A stretch of DNA of 64,000 bases from Miniphocaeibacter sp012841535. Its GTDB lineage: Bacteria > Bacillota > Clostridia > Tissierellales > Peptoniphilaceae. This document shows, piece after piece, positions 33,606 to 42,724 of the stretch. The notes beneath the pieces were generated by a model. It saw only the letters and a list, made by a program, of their open reading frames with translations, did not search any database and was not told the origin of the DNA. Position numbers and translations under genes: made by a program. The stretch lies in assembly GCF_049274025.1 (NCBI RefSeq), contig NZ_JBASRV010000012.1, one strand, 5' to 3'. Numbering within the stretch: position 1 is the stretch's first letter; each line of letters starts with the position of its first letter.

Positions 33606-36254
33606 ATGACTAAAAAATACGTATATGATTTTAGTGAAGGTAACAAAGAAATGAGAAACCTGTTAGGTGGTAAAGGTGCTAACTTAGCGGAAATGACTTG
33701 TTTAGGATTAACTGTTCCACCTGGATTTACTATAACAACTGAAGCTTGTAATCGTTATTATGATGAAAATGAGTCTTTATGGCCAGAATTACTAGAAGAA
33801 GTTGACATGCATATAAAAGAAATTGAAAAAAAATTAGGCAAGAAATTTTCAGATGAAAACAATCCTTTACTATTCTCTGTTCGTAGTGGAGCGGTTTTTT
33901 CAATGCCAGGTATGATGGATACAATATTGAACCTTGGTTTAAATGATAAATCTGTAATAGGTCTGTCAAATTCTACTAACAATGAACGCTTTGCTTACGA
34001 TTCTTATAGAAGATTTATACAAATGTTTGCAGATGTTGCTATGGATGTGCCAAAAGTTCATTTTGAAACAGCTTTAGAACAAATGAAGGAAGATAAAAAA
34101 GTAGAATTAGATAACGAATTAACAGCCGAAGACTTAAAAGATTTAGTTAACATCTATAAAAAAATATATGTAGAAGAAACTGGCAACGAATTTCCTCAAG
34201 ATCCTATGCTACAGTTGAAATATTCCATTGAAGCTGTTTTTAGATCATGGAATAACCCAAGAGCAAATGTATATAGAAGACTACATAATATTAACAACTC
34301 TCTTGGAACTGCCGTTAATGTTCAATCTATGGTATTTGGTAATATGGGTGATACTTCTGGTACTGGAGTAGCATTCTCTAGAAACCCTGCTACTGGAGAA
34401 AATAAATTATTCGGAGAATACCTAATTAATGCTCAAGGTGAAGATGTTGTAGCAGGTATTAGAACTCCTGAACATATCTCTACTTTACATGAAGTTATGC
34501 CTGAAGTTTATGATGAATTTTTAAATACAGCTAATAAGCTAGAAGAACATTATAAAGATATGCAGGATTTAGAGTTTACTATAGAAAACGGCAAATTATT
34601 TATTCTACAAACAAGAAGCGGAAAAAGAACTACTCAAGCAGCTTTAAATATTGTAGTCGATTTAGTTAATGAAGGTCTTATTACAAAAGAAGAAGCTATT
34701 ATGCGTATAGAACCTAATAGTTTAAATCAACTATTACACCCAAATTTCGATCCAGAACAATTAAAGAATGCCCAATTAATATCTAAAGGATTGGCTGCCT
34801 CCCCTGGAGCAGCTTCAGGAAAAATCTATTTCCATGCTGATGAAGCAGTTGAAGCAGCTAAAAAAGGTGAAAAAGTTATTTTAGTTAGACAAGAAACCTC
34901 CCCTGAAGATATTGAGGGTATGATTTCTGCTGAAGGTATTTTAACTGCTAGAGGTGGTATGACTTCTCACGCAGCTGTTGTAGCAAGAGGAATGGGTAAA
35001 TGTTGTGTAGCTGGGGCAAGTGAAGTTGTAGTAGATGAAGCACAAAAAATTATGCGCTCCAACAATGTTGTATTAACCGAAGGGGATATAATTTCTTTAA
35101 ACGGAAATGATGGTTCTATTTATTTAGGAAATGTAGATAAGGTTGAACCTGAATTATCAGGTAACTTTGAAATATTTATGAATTGGGTTGATGAAATTAG
35201 GGATATGAAGGTAAGAACTAATGCAGATTCACCTAAAGACGCTATTCAAGCTTTAAAATTTGGTGCAGAAGGTATCGGACTTACTAGAACTGAGCATATG
35301 TTCTTCAGTGATGAAAGAATTCCTGCTGTAAGAGAAATGATTTTATCTAAGACAATTGAGCAAAGAAAAACCGCTTTAGATAAAATTAGACCAATGCAAG
35401 AGAATGATTTTTACGAAATTTATAAAGTAATGGAAGATTTACCTGTTACAATAAGATTATTAGATCCTCCACTACATGAGTTTTTACCTACAAATAAAAA
35501 AGATATCGAAAATTTAGCTAAAGATATGGGATTATCCTATGACGAAGTAAACGATACAGTTCAAGATTTACATGAAGTAAACCCAATGTTAGGTCATAGA
35601 GGTTGTAGACTAGCTGTTACCTATCCGGAAATATATAGAATGCAAGCTAGAGCTATAATTACAGCTGCTTTAAGACATAAAAAAGAAGGTAGAACTATTA
35701 AACCTGAAATTATGATTCCACTTGTTGGTGATGTAAAAGAATTAGTTTATGTAAAAAATGAAATAATAGATGAAATAAACACAATATTCGAAGAATATTC
35801 CGATAGTGTAGAATATTTAATTGGTACTATGATAGAAGTACCTAGAGCAGCATTACTAGCAGATGAAATTGCAAAAGAAGCTGATTTCTTCAGTTTCGGT
35901 ACTAATGATATGACTCAAATGGCCTTTGGTTTTTCAAGAGATGATGCTGGTAAATTCTTGGGAGAATATGAAGAAAAAGATATTTACCCAGCAAGTCCTT
36001 TTGAAAGCTTAGATCAAAAAGGTGTAGGTAAATTGTTAGAAATAGCTGTTGAAAATGGTACGAAAGCAAATGACAAGTTACATTTGGGAATTTGTGGAGA
36101 GCATGGTGGAGAACCTTCTTCAATAGAATTTTGCTATAATTTAGGATTAGATTATGTATCATGTTCACCTTACAGAGTTCCAATAGCTAGACTTACTTTA
36201 GCCCAAGCTACTGTAAAGAAACAAAACATCGATACTGGTCATATTGATAAATAA
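33606..36254 (+). CDS. ppdK: Pyruvate, phosphate dikinase
   Basis: An 882-residue enzyme that interconverts pyruvate, ATP and phosphate with PEP, AMP and pyrophosphate, usual in the central metabolism of anaerobes. The N-terminal nucleotide-binding domain starts with LLGGKGANLAEM; the phosphohistidine domain carries GGMTSHAAVVARGMG with H455 as catalytic and T453 as the residue expected to be modified by PDRP; the PEP-binding barrel includes FFSFGTNDMTQ and ICGEHGGEP. The numbering agrees with the Clostridium symbiosum enzyme. It follows the PDRP gene and ends in a terminator. Confidence 0.98.
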   Translation: MTKKYVYDFSEGNKEMRNLLGGKGANLAEMTCLGLTVPPGFTITTEACNRYYDENESLWPELLEEVDMHIKEIEKKLGKKFSDENNPLLFSVRSGAVFSMPGMMDTILNLGLNDKSVIGLSNSTNNERFAYDSYRRFIQMFADVAMDVPKVHFETALEQMKEDKKVELDNELTAEDLKDLVNIYKKIYVEETGNEFPQDPMLQLKYSIEAVFRSWNNPRANVYRRLHNINNSLGTAVNVQSMVFGNMGDTSGTGVAFSRNPATGENKLFGEYLINAQGEDVVAGIRTPEHISTLHEVMPEVYDEFLNTANKLEEHYKDMQDLEFTIENGKLFILQTRSGKRTTQAALNIVVDLVNEGLITKEEAIMRIEPNSLNQLLHPNFDPEQLKNAQLISKGLAASPGAASGKIYFHADEAVEAAKKGEKVILVRQETSPEDIEGMISAEGILTARGGMTSHAAVVARGMGKCCVAGASEVVVDEAQKIMRSNNVVLTEGDIISLNGNDGSIYLGNVDKVEPELSGNFEIFMNWVDEIRDMKVRTNADSPKDAIQALKFGAEGIGLTRTEHMFFSDERIPAVREMILSKTIEQRKTALDKIRPMQENDFYEIYKVMEDLPVTIRLLDPPLHEFLPTNKKDIENLAKDMGLSYDEVNDTVQDLHEVNPMLGHRGCRLAVTYPEIYRMQARAIITAALRHKKEGRTIKPEIMIPLVGDVKELVYVKNEIIDEINTIFEEYSDSVEYLIGTMIEVPRAALLADEIAKEADFFSFGTNDMTQMAFGFSRDDAGKFLGEYEEKDIYPASPFESLDQKGVGKLLEIAVENGTKANDKLHLGICGEHGGEPSSIEFCYNLGLDYVSCSPYRVPIARLTLAQATVKKQNIDTGHIDK

Positions 36255-36264
36255 TAAAATATTA

Positions 36265-36292
36265 AAAGGTTCAGTGAATTCACTGAACCTTT
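36265..36292. terminator. Bidirectional terminator between ppdK and ddh
   Basis: A perfect 28-base inverted repeat with AAAGGTTCAGTGAA as its left arm and T- or A-rich flanks. The two operons converge here, so it can stop both. Confidence 0.88.
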
Positions 36293-36299
36293 CTTGTTT

Positions 36300-37274
36300 C
36301 TATAAAAGTTGTTTTCTTTGTTCTTCCGGACTAAGAGTGGATAAATATGATAATGGAACATCGAATACTGTTACAGCTCCTTTTTTCCCCTCTTTATTTA
36401 ATTTATACACAGCCCTGGCATATGCAACATTTATCGCTGAAGTAAACTCCGGATTACTTCCTAAATCAAGTTTAAATTCATAAACCTGCTTTATATTATC
36501 AGAAGTTTTCCCTATTCTTATAACCCTTCCTCCATGAGGCATTCCACTATGGTTTTGTTTTAATTCTTCTTCCGATATAAAATTTACATTAGTATCATAA
36601 TCTGCAAAATAATTAGGCATAGATTTTATTTCATTCTCTATTCTATTTTTATCTGCATCTTCTTCAGCTACAACAAAACATTCTCTTATGTGCTTATCCC
36701 TTGTAGTTAGGCTTAATATATTTCCTTTTTGAATTTCATTAACTACTTTTTCTACAGGGATTGTATATTGAACAGCATCCTTTACACCTTTAATTTGTCT
36801 TATAGCATCTCCATGGCCTTGACTAACACCCTTACCCCAAAAAGTATAAGTTTCTCCTACAGGTAAAATAGATTGAGAAAATAATCTGTGAATAGAAAAT
36901 AATCCTGGATCCCATCCAGTAGAAATCAATGATAAATTATCTCCTAATTTTGCTGATTCATCTATTTGTGAGAAATATTCCGGAATTTTAGCATGTGTGT
37001 CAAAACTATCTACTGTATTGAAGTTTTTAGCTATTTCTGGGCCTTGAATCCATAAATCAGTAGCTGAGCCACCACATAGTATACAAACGTCAATACGACC
37101 CTTAAATTCCTCTAATTCACTAATATTGTAAATTTGTGTATTACTGTCTATTTTGGACTTTTCCCTTCTAGTGAAAATACCTATTAATTCCATGTCCTCA
37201 GATAGTTTTACTGCTTTTTCAGCACCTTTACCAAGGTTACCATATCCTATAATCCCTATTTTTATTTTTTCCAT
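36300..37274 (-). CDS. ddh: meso-Diaminopimelate dehydrogenase
   Basis: A 324-residue NADPH-dependent enzyme that reductively aminates tetrahydrodipicolinate directly to meso-diaminopimelate, bypassing the acylated branches. The Rossmann start is IGIIGYGNLGKGAEKAV, followed by VDSFDTHAKIPEYF, LISTGWDPGLFS and YTFWGKGVSQGHGDA, all typical. The ATG at 37274 has GGAG ahead; the frame is open seven codons more. It ends the lysine operon, 10 bases after dapB. No acetyl- or succinyl-pathway genes are visible, so this is probably the route used. Confidence 0.96.
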   Translation of the reverse strand: MEKIKIGIIGYGNLGKGAEKAVKLSEDMELIGIFTRREKSKIDSNTQIYNISELEEFKGRIDVCILCGGSATDLWIQGPEIAKNFNTVDSFDTHAKIPEYFSQIDESAKLGDNLSLISTGWDPGLFSIHRLFSQSILPVGETYTFWGKGVSQGHGDAIRQIKGVKDAVQYTIPVEKVVNEIQKGNILSLTTRDKHIRECFVVAEEDADKNRIENEIKSMPNYFADYDTNVNFISEEELKQNHSGMPHGGRVIRIGKTSDNIKQVYEFKLDLGSNPEFTSAINVAYARAVYKLNKEGKKGAVTVFDVPLSYLSTLSPEEQRKQLL

Positions 37275-37284
37275 AAAATCTCCA

Positions 37285-38034
37285 TTAAAAGTCAAATATA
37301 TCTTTCATACTATATAGATTATTTTCTTTATCAATTATAAATTTACAAGCTTTTAAAGCTCCTAAAGCAAATATTTTTTTAGATTGAGCTTTATGAGTTA
37401 TTTCTAATATTTCATCCTTTCCAGCAAACATTACTGTATGTTCACCAACGATAGTTCCCCCTCTTACAGAATGAATACCAACTTCACCAATCTCTCTTTG
37501 CAGACTAGTACCCTCTCTTCCATATTTAGCTATTAATTCATTATTTCTTCCCTTATTTGCCGAATCAAAAAGCATACGTGCAGTTCCACTAGGAGAATCT
37601 TTTTTTAGATTATGATGTTTCTCTATAATTTCTATGTCAAAATCCAACAAGGATTTAGATAAATTTTCCACTACTTTTAATAATATATTTATCCCTAGAC
37701 TCATATTTCCGGAAAATAAAATCGGAATATGTTTTGAAGCATTTTCAATTTCTTCTATTTGTTTATCTGTATAGCCTGTTGTAGATATTACTAAAGGTTT
37801 TTTCTTACTAACAGCATAATTCAATATATCTGTTATTAAATCATGACTGGAAAAATCCAAAATTACATCACAATTTTCTTTAATATTTGAAAAATCTGAA
37901 TAAATTGGATATTTATGATCTTTTCCATCATCTAATCCTATTCCTGCAACAATTTTAAAATCTTTAGACTCACTACATATTTCTTCAACAGTTTTTCCCA
38001 TACTACCTGTTGCACCAATTAATAATATATCCAT
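37285..38034 (-). CDS. dapB: 4-Hydroxy-tetrahydrodipicolinate reductase
   Basis: A 249-residue reductase that converts the DapA product to tetrahydrodipicolinate with NAD(P)H. The dinucleotide-binding GATGSMG is at residues 7-13, and the catalytic/substrate-binding EKHHNLKKDSPSGTA is intact. It lies 8 bases after dapA and 10 bases before ddh. The ATG follows AAGGTG. Confidence 0.97.
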   Translation of the reverse strand: MDILLIGATGSMGKTVEEICSESKDFKIVAGIGLDDGKDHKYPIYSDFSNIKENCDVILDFSSHDLITDILNYAVSKKKPLVISTTGYTDKQIEEIENASKHIPILFSGNMSLGINILLKVVENLSKSLLDFDIEIIEKHHNLKKDSPSGTARMLFDSANKGRNNELIAKYGREGTSLQREIGEVGIHSVRGGTIVGEHTVMFAGKDEILEITHKAQSKKIFALGALKACKFIIDKENNLYSMKDIFDF

Positions 38035-38042
38035 ATTACACC

Positions 38043-38921
38043 TTATAAAATTCCTACTTCTCTCATTGACTCTACTAATAATTCTTTAGTTGCATCGGAC
38101 GCCTCATAAAGAGGTAATCTTAATCCTCCAACATCAAAGCCTAAAATATTCATTGCAGCCTTAACAGGTATTGGATTTGCTTCTGCAAATAATGAATCTA
38201 TAAATTTCTTATACTTAATTTGTAAATCTGCTGCTTCTTTAGTCTTTCCTTCTAAATACAAGTGAACCATTTGACTAGTTTCCTTTGGAATAATATTAGC
38301 TGAAACCGAAATAACCCCTACTCCTCCTACTGATAATAAAGGCACAACTACATCATCATTACCTGAATAAACTGCAAAATTTTCACCACATCTACGCATA
38401 ACTTCAACTGTATATGACAGATTTCCAGTTGCATCTTTTAGACCAACTATATTTTTATGTTTTGACAATCTTTCAATAGTTTCTGGAGAAATTGTCATAG
38501 CAGTTCTTCCTGGAACATCATATAAAATAATAGGAATATTTACTGCATTAGCAATGGCTAAAAAATGTTCCTCTAATCCTTTTTGGGATGTTTTATTATA
38601 GTATGGAGTTACTTGTAATAAAGCATCTGCCCCTCTTTTTTCTGCTTCAACGCTTAAATTTATTCCATGTCTTGTATCATTACTACCAGTTCCTGCAATT
38701 ACTGGAATTCTTTTATTAATAACATCTACGGCAAATTTTATTGTTTCCAAATGTTCTTCATCTGTCATAGTAGAAGCTTCACCTGTAGTACCTGTAATAA
38801 TTATTGCATCTGTTCCATTTTCTACATGAAACTCTAACAATTCTTCCAGTTTTTCAAAATCGATTTCTCCATTATCTTTAAAAGGAGTTACTATAGCAAC
38901 TCCTGAACCTTTAAAAATCAT
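38043..38921 (-). CDS. dapA: 4-Hydroxy-tetrahydrodipicolinate synthase
   Basis: A 292-residue TIM-barrel aldolase that condenses pyruvate with aspartate semialdehyde. TGTTGEAST (43-51) supplies the active-site threonines, Y134 lies in LYDVPGRT, and K162 in VGLKDATGN forms the Schiff base. The ATG at 38921 is preceded by AAGGAGG, so the nine extra codons open upstream are not used. It is the fourth gene of the operon. Confidence 0.97.
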   Translation of the reverse strand: MIFKGSGVAIVTPFKDNGEIDFEKLEELLEFHVENGTDAIIITGTTGEASTMTDEEHLETIKFAVDVINKRIPVIAGTGSNDTRHGINLSVEAEKRGADALLQVTPYYNKTSQKGLEEHFLAIANAVNIPIILYDVPGRTAMTISPETIERLSKHKNIVGLKDATGNLSYTVEVMRRCGENFAVYSGNDDVVVPLLSVGGVGVISVSANIIPKETSQMVHLYLEGKTKEAADLQIKYKKFIDSLFAEANPIPVKAAMNILGFDVGGLRLPLYEASDATKELLVESMREVGIL

Positions 38922-38931
38922 ATAATCCTCC

Positions 38932-39921
38932 TTATAGTCTACTTGCAATTAATTCAGCTATTTGTACAGTATTTGTTGCTGCACCTTTTCTAATATTATC
39001 TGCTACACACCAGAAATTAATTCCATTTTCCAAACTAAAATCTCTTCTAATTCTACCTACAAAAACTTCATCTTTTCCATTAGCTGTTTCTTCAAGAGGA
39101 TAAATTAAATTCTTAGTATCATCCTGTACTACTACCCCATCTGCATTTTTTAATAACTCAAATATATCTTCTATTTCAAAAGGTTTTTCAAATTCTAGAT
39201 TAACACTAACAGCATGAGAATTTTTTATTGGTACCCTTACTGTTGTTGCTGTTACCCTAATAGAATCATCGTTTAATATTTTTTGAGTTTCCTCTATCAT
39301 TTTCATTTCTTCTTTTGTATATCCGTTATCTAAAAAAGAATCAATATGTGGTAAACAGTTTTTTGCTATAGAGTATGGATAATTTTCACAAGTTCCATTT
39401 TCTAAATCAGCTACTCCTTTTACACCTGAACCAGAAACTGCTTGATAAGTATTATAGATTATTCTTTTTATTTTATATTTATCGTGTAAAGGTCTTAATG
39501 GAACTACTGATTGAATAGTAGAACAATTTGGATTTGCAATAATACCATCATTCTTAAAGGCATCTTCTCCATTTACTTCAGGAACAATTAAAGGTATGTC
39601 ATCATTCATTCTCCAAAAAGAACTATTATCTATTACTGTTACTCCTTTTTTAGATGCTATTGGAGCAAATTTTTCTGAAATAGTACCACCTGCTGAAAAT
39701 AAGGCAATATCTATATCTCTATTAAAAGACTCTTCATTTAATTCCTCAACTGTGTATTCTTTTCCCATAAATTCCACTTTTTGTCCTGCAGACTTCTTAG
39801 AGGAAAATAAATATAAATTGTTAATTGGAAAATCCCTATCTTTTAATACTTCCAATATTGTTCTTCCAACCATTCCTGTTGCACCAACTACTGCTAAATT
39901 AACTAATTTTCTTTCTCCCAT
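38932..39921 (-). CDS. asd: Aspartate-semialdehyde dehydrogenase
   Basis: A 329-residue enzyme that reduces aspartyl phosphate to aspartate semialdehyde with NADPH. The N-terminal VVGATGMVGRTI binds the cofactor and the catalytic cysteine is C133 in IANPNCSTIQ. GGAGG lies 6 bases before the ATG at 39921, so this is preferred to the ATG four codons earlier. It follows lysC by 11 bases and feeds dapA. Confidence 0.97.
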   Translation of the reverse strand: MGERKLVNLAVVGATGMVGRTILEVLKDRDFPINNLYLFSSKKSAGQKVEFMGKEYTVEELNEESFNRDIDIALFSAGGTISEKFAPIASKKGVTVIDNSSFWRMNDDIPLIVPEVNGEDAFKNDGIIANPNCSTIQSVVPLRPLHDKYKIKRIIYNTYQAVSGSGVKGVADLENGTCENYPYSIAKNCLPHIDSFLDNGYTKEEMKMIEETQKILNDDSIRVTATTVRVPIKNSHAVSVNLEFEKPFEIEDIFELLKNADGVVVQDDTKNLIYPLEETANGKDEVFVGRIRRDFSLENGINFWCVADNIRKGAATNTVQIAELIASRL

Positions 39922-39932
39922 CTTTGCCTCCA

Positions 39933-41135
39933 TTATAAATTATATTCTTTTGCCAATATTTCAACTATATTATTAACATTGAAATCATCAATTACATATG
40001 AAATACTAATTTCTGAAGTTGATACTTGATGAAATTCAATATTGTTTTGAGATAAAATTTCGAAAACTCTAGATGCTACACCGGCCTGAGTTCTCATTGC
40101 ATTTCCTATTATTGAAACCTTACTAACATTTTCAATAAAGTTAAAATTCAAATTCATTTCTTTTAATATTTCAGACACAATAATCTTATTATCATTTGTT
40201 GTTGTAAAAGAAATTAAATAATTATTTTCGGAAAATTTATTTTGACTTATTATATCTATATTTACATTCTTATTACCTAATTCTACGAAAATATTATTTA
40301 TTTTTTCTATATTTTTAGTCTTTAACTCTATATTCACTAAAAGAATATTATCAATTACTGAAATATTCGTAATACTATTTTTTTCCATATTATTTCCTTC
40401 TTCTCTAATTATAGTTCCAACTACGTCATTTGTATTTAATGCAATATATAAAGGAACCTTATATTTCCATGCAAGTTCAACACTACGTGGTTCTATAACC
40501 TTTGCTCCTAAATTAGCCATTTCTAAAGTTTCTTCATAGGACAAGTAATCTAACTTTCTGGCTTTTTTAAACATTCTTGGATCTACAGTATATATTCCCT
40601 TTACATCTGTATAAATTTCACAAGAGAAATTTAATTTTGCCGCAATAGCAACTGCAGAAGTATCCGAACCTCCTCTACCTAAAGTAGTAATATCTCCAAT
40701 TTCATTTACTCCCTGAAAACCTGCTACTATTACTATATGGTCATCTTTTAAATATTTTTCAATTTTATCTTTATTTATATCTTCTATTTTACTTTTCATA
40801 TGATGACCAAAGGTCTTTACTCCAGCTTGCCAACCTGTTAAAGAAATAGCCTTTTGTCCTTTTGAAGCTAAGGCCATGGCCAGTAATGAAATAGTTATTT
40901 GCTCCCCTGTAGATAAAAGCATATCCATTTCCCTTTTACTGGGATTTTCATTTATTTCCTTAGACATAGATATTAAATTATTTGTAGTTTTTCCCATTGC
41001 AGAAACAACTATAACAATGTTTTTAAATTTCTTTTTTCTTTCAATTATTCTTTCTGCAACTTGATTAATTTTTTCAGGATTAGCTACCGATGAACCTCCG
41101 TATTTCATCACGACTCCACTTATATTACTATTCAA
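39933..41135 (-). CDS. lysC: Aspartate kinase
   Basis: A 400-residue enzyme phosphorylating aspartate, the first step towards lysine. The kinase domain begins with VVMKYGGSSVANPEKI and includes TTLGRGGSDTSAVAIA; two ACT domains occupy the C-terminal 140 residues (ISVIDNILLVNIEL and VSIIGNAMRTQAGV), the site of feedback control. The start is TTG at 41135, overlapping lysA by 8 bases. The later ATG at 41108 has a better binding site but would cut the first beta strand. Being in the riboswitch operon, it is presumably the lysine-controlled isozyme. Confidence 0.95.
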   Translation of the reverse strand: MNSNISGVVMKYGGSSVANPEKINQVAERIIERKKKFKNIVIVVSAMGKTTNNLISMSKEINENPSKREMDMLLSTGEQITISLLAMALASKGQKAISLTGWQAGVKTFGHHMKSKIEDINKDKIEKYLKDDHIVIVAGFQGVNEIGDITTLGRGGSDTSAVAIAAKLNFSCEIYTDVKGIYTVDPRMFKKARKLDYLSYEETLEMANLGAKVIEPRSVELAWKYKVPLYIALNTNDVVGTIIREEGNNMEKNSITNISVIDNILLVNIELKTKNIEKINNIFVELGNKNVNIDIISQNKFSENNYLISFTTTNDNKIIVSEILKEMNLNFNFIENVSKVSIIGNAMRTQAGVASRVFEILSQNNIEFHQVSTSEISISYVIDDFNVNNIVEILAKEYNL

Positions 41136-42429
41136 TACCTACATCCTCTCTAATTATATCTTCATAAGTTTGCCTTCTTACTGCTAACTTAACCTTATTC
41201 TTATTTACAAATACCATAGCTGGTTTTTCAATTCTATTATAATTACTACTCATTGAATATGTGTAAGCTCCTGTAGAAGAAATCAATAATAAATCATTTT
41301 CTTCAGCCTTTGGTAGTAAATAATTTTCAATTAAAATATCACCTGATTCACAACATTTTCCTGCTATTGTATAATAATTCGTTCTATCATCCTCTGCCTT
41401 ATTTGTTATAATAGCTTCATATTTAGCCTGATAAAGAGCTGGTCTAGGATTATCGGTCATTCCACCATCTACAAAAATATAATCCTTTCCTCCATAGGTT
41501 TCCTTTATACCACCAATTCTATAAAGCGTTGACCCACTATTGGATATTAAAGATCTTCCAGGTTCAATATCAACTCTTTTTAAATTTAACCCAAATTTCT
41601 TATCTAACTCCTCTATTTTGCAAATAAATTCCTTTAAGAACTCTTCTAACTCAAATGGATTATCCTCTTCGGTATAATATACTCCAAATCCACCACCTAA
41701 GTTTAATTCATTTACCTTAGTATTTAATTTTTCATTTATTTTTTTAGTAAACTCCATCATAGTTTCAGCTTCTTTAAAAAATGATTCTTTTTCAAATATT
41801 TGAGAACCTATATGACAATGGAATCCTTCAAATACTAAATTATCACAATCTAAAATCTCTTTTACAATACTATATATATTTTCATCAAATATAGATTCTC
41901 CAAATTTTGAATCTAATTTTGTAGTTTTTATATATTCATGGGTATGAGCATCAATTCCTGGATTAACTCTTAATAAAACCTTTTGTTTCTTATTGGTGCC
42001 TATTAGTAATTCTTTTAGTTTACGAATCTCATCTTTATTATCTATTACAATAGTACCTATGTTATTTTCAATAGCCAATTCCAATTCTTTTTTTAATTTA
42101 TTGTTTCCATGAAAATATATTCTATCTTTAGGAAAATTGGCTTTTAAAACAGTGTAAAGTTCTCCACCACTTACTACATCAATAAAAAGTTCTTCTTCCT
42201 TAATTACCTTAGCCATATATATATTTAACATTGCTTTTGATGCATAAATAACTCTTGTTTCAATATTTTTACTAGAGAAATTTTTCAAGTATTTATTTGC
42301 TTTTTTTCTAAAATCATCTTCATCTATAATAAATAATGGTGTATCATATTCTTCTGCTAAATATTTACAGGATATTTCTCCAATATATAGTTCATTGTCT
42401 CTAATATTCATGTTTCCTAATAATTTCAT
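41128..42429 (-). CDS. lysA: Diaminopimelate decarboxylase
   Basis: A 433-residue PLP enzyme that decarboxylates meso-diaminopimelate to lysine, the last step. The PLP lysine is K65 in VIYASKAML, the phosphate-binding loop is LNLGGGFGVYY, and the substrate-binding YTIAGKCCESGDIL is near the end. The ATG at 42429 follows AGGAG; the frame stays open further upstream, but only through the riboswitch terminator hairpin, so that extension is rejected. It is the first gene after the lysine riboswitch. Confidence 0.97.
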   Translation of the reverse strand: MKLLGNMNIRDNELYIGEISCKYLAEEYDTPLFIIDEDDFRKKANKYLKNFSSKNIETRVIYASKAMLNIYMAKVIKEEELFIDVVSGGELYTVLKANFPKDRIYFHGNNKLKKELELAIENNIGTIVIDNKDEIRKLKELLIGTNKKQKVLLRVNPGIDAHTHEYIKTTKLDSKFGESIFDENIYSIVKEILDCDNLVFEGFHCHIGSQIFEKESFFKEAETMMEFTKKINEKLNTKVNELNLGGGFGVYYTEEDNPFELEEFLKEFICKIEELDKKFGLNLKRVDIEPGRSLISNSGSTLYRIGGIKETYGGKDYIFVDGGMTDNPRPALYQAKYEAIITNKAEDDRTNYYTIAGKCCESGDILIENYLLPKAEENDLLLISSTGAYTYSMSSNYNRIEKPAMVFVNKNKVKLAVRRQTYEDIIREDVGIE

Positions 42430-42452
42430 GCAACATCTCCTAATAATTGTAT

Positions 42453-42485
42453 AAAAAAAACTATGAGCAAAAGGCACTCATAGTT
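42453..42485 (-). terminator. Riboswitch-controlled terminator before lysA
   Basis: A 9-bp stem, AACTATGAG with its complement CTCATAGTT, around a 9-base loop, followed by eight T on the minus strand. It lies between the lysine aptamer and lysA and should form when lysine is bound. Confidence 0.88.
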
Positions 42486-42505
42486 ATAAACATTCCTTCT
42501 GCCCT

Positions 42506-42650
42506 CAATATATAAAGTCCTCCAATAAAGAAATGGGCATCTCTTTATTGACAGTTCTATACTTGTTCAGCATAGCCCCAACACTTTCGTATTTCGGCAA
42601 TTTAACCTTTCGTCTCCTACTAATTTAAACTGCGGCCTCTTTATATACTG
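42506..42650 (-). promoter_or_regulatory. Lysine riboswitch (L box)
   Basis: Read on the minus strand the region has the lysine aptamer marks in order: AAAGAGGCCGCAG, GGAGACGAAAGG, ATTGCCGAAA, TTGGGGCTATGCTGAAC, ACTGTCAATAAAGAGATG and TTGGAGGAC. The closing helix P1 pairs AGTATATAAAG (about 42650-42640) with CTTTATATATTG (42517-42506). A terminator and lysA follow. It should switch off the whole six-gene lysine operon when lysine is plentiful. Confidence 0.92.
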
Positions 42651-42667
42651 ACTATTATATTAAATTT

Positions 42668-42696
42668 AGAATAACAGATGTTCAATAATTTGTCAA
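42668..42696 (-). promoter_or_regulatory. Promoter of the lysine operon
   Basis: A consensus -35 TTGACA (42691-42696), a 17-base spacer and a -10 TATTCT (42668-42673), placing the transcription start just ahead of the riboswitch. Confidence 0.9.
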
Positions 42697-42724
42697 ATTA
42701 CTTTCTGCTTTTATTAGGCAAAAA

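Noticed and set aside
33730..33982. Minus-strand open frames inside ppdK
   Set aside because: Overlapping shadows of a conserved gene without ribosome binding sites or recognisable proteins.
36244..36483. A plus-strand frame after ppdK
   Set aside because: It overlaps the ppdK end, a strong terminator and the antisense of ddh.
42430..42477. A 16-codon N-terminal extension of lysA
   Set aside because: It runs through the riboswitch terminator; the ATG at 42429 has AGGAG ahead.
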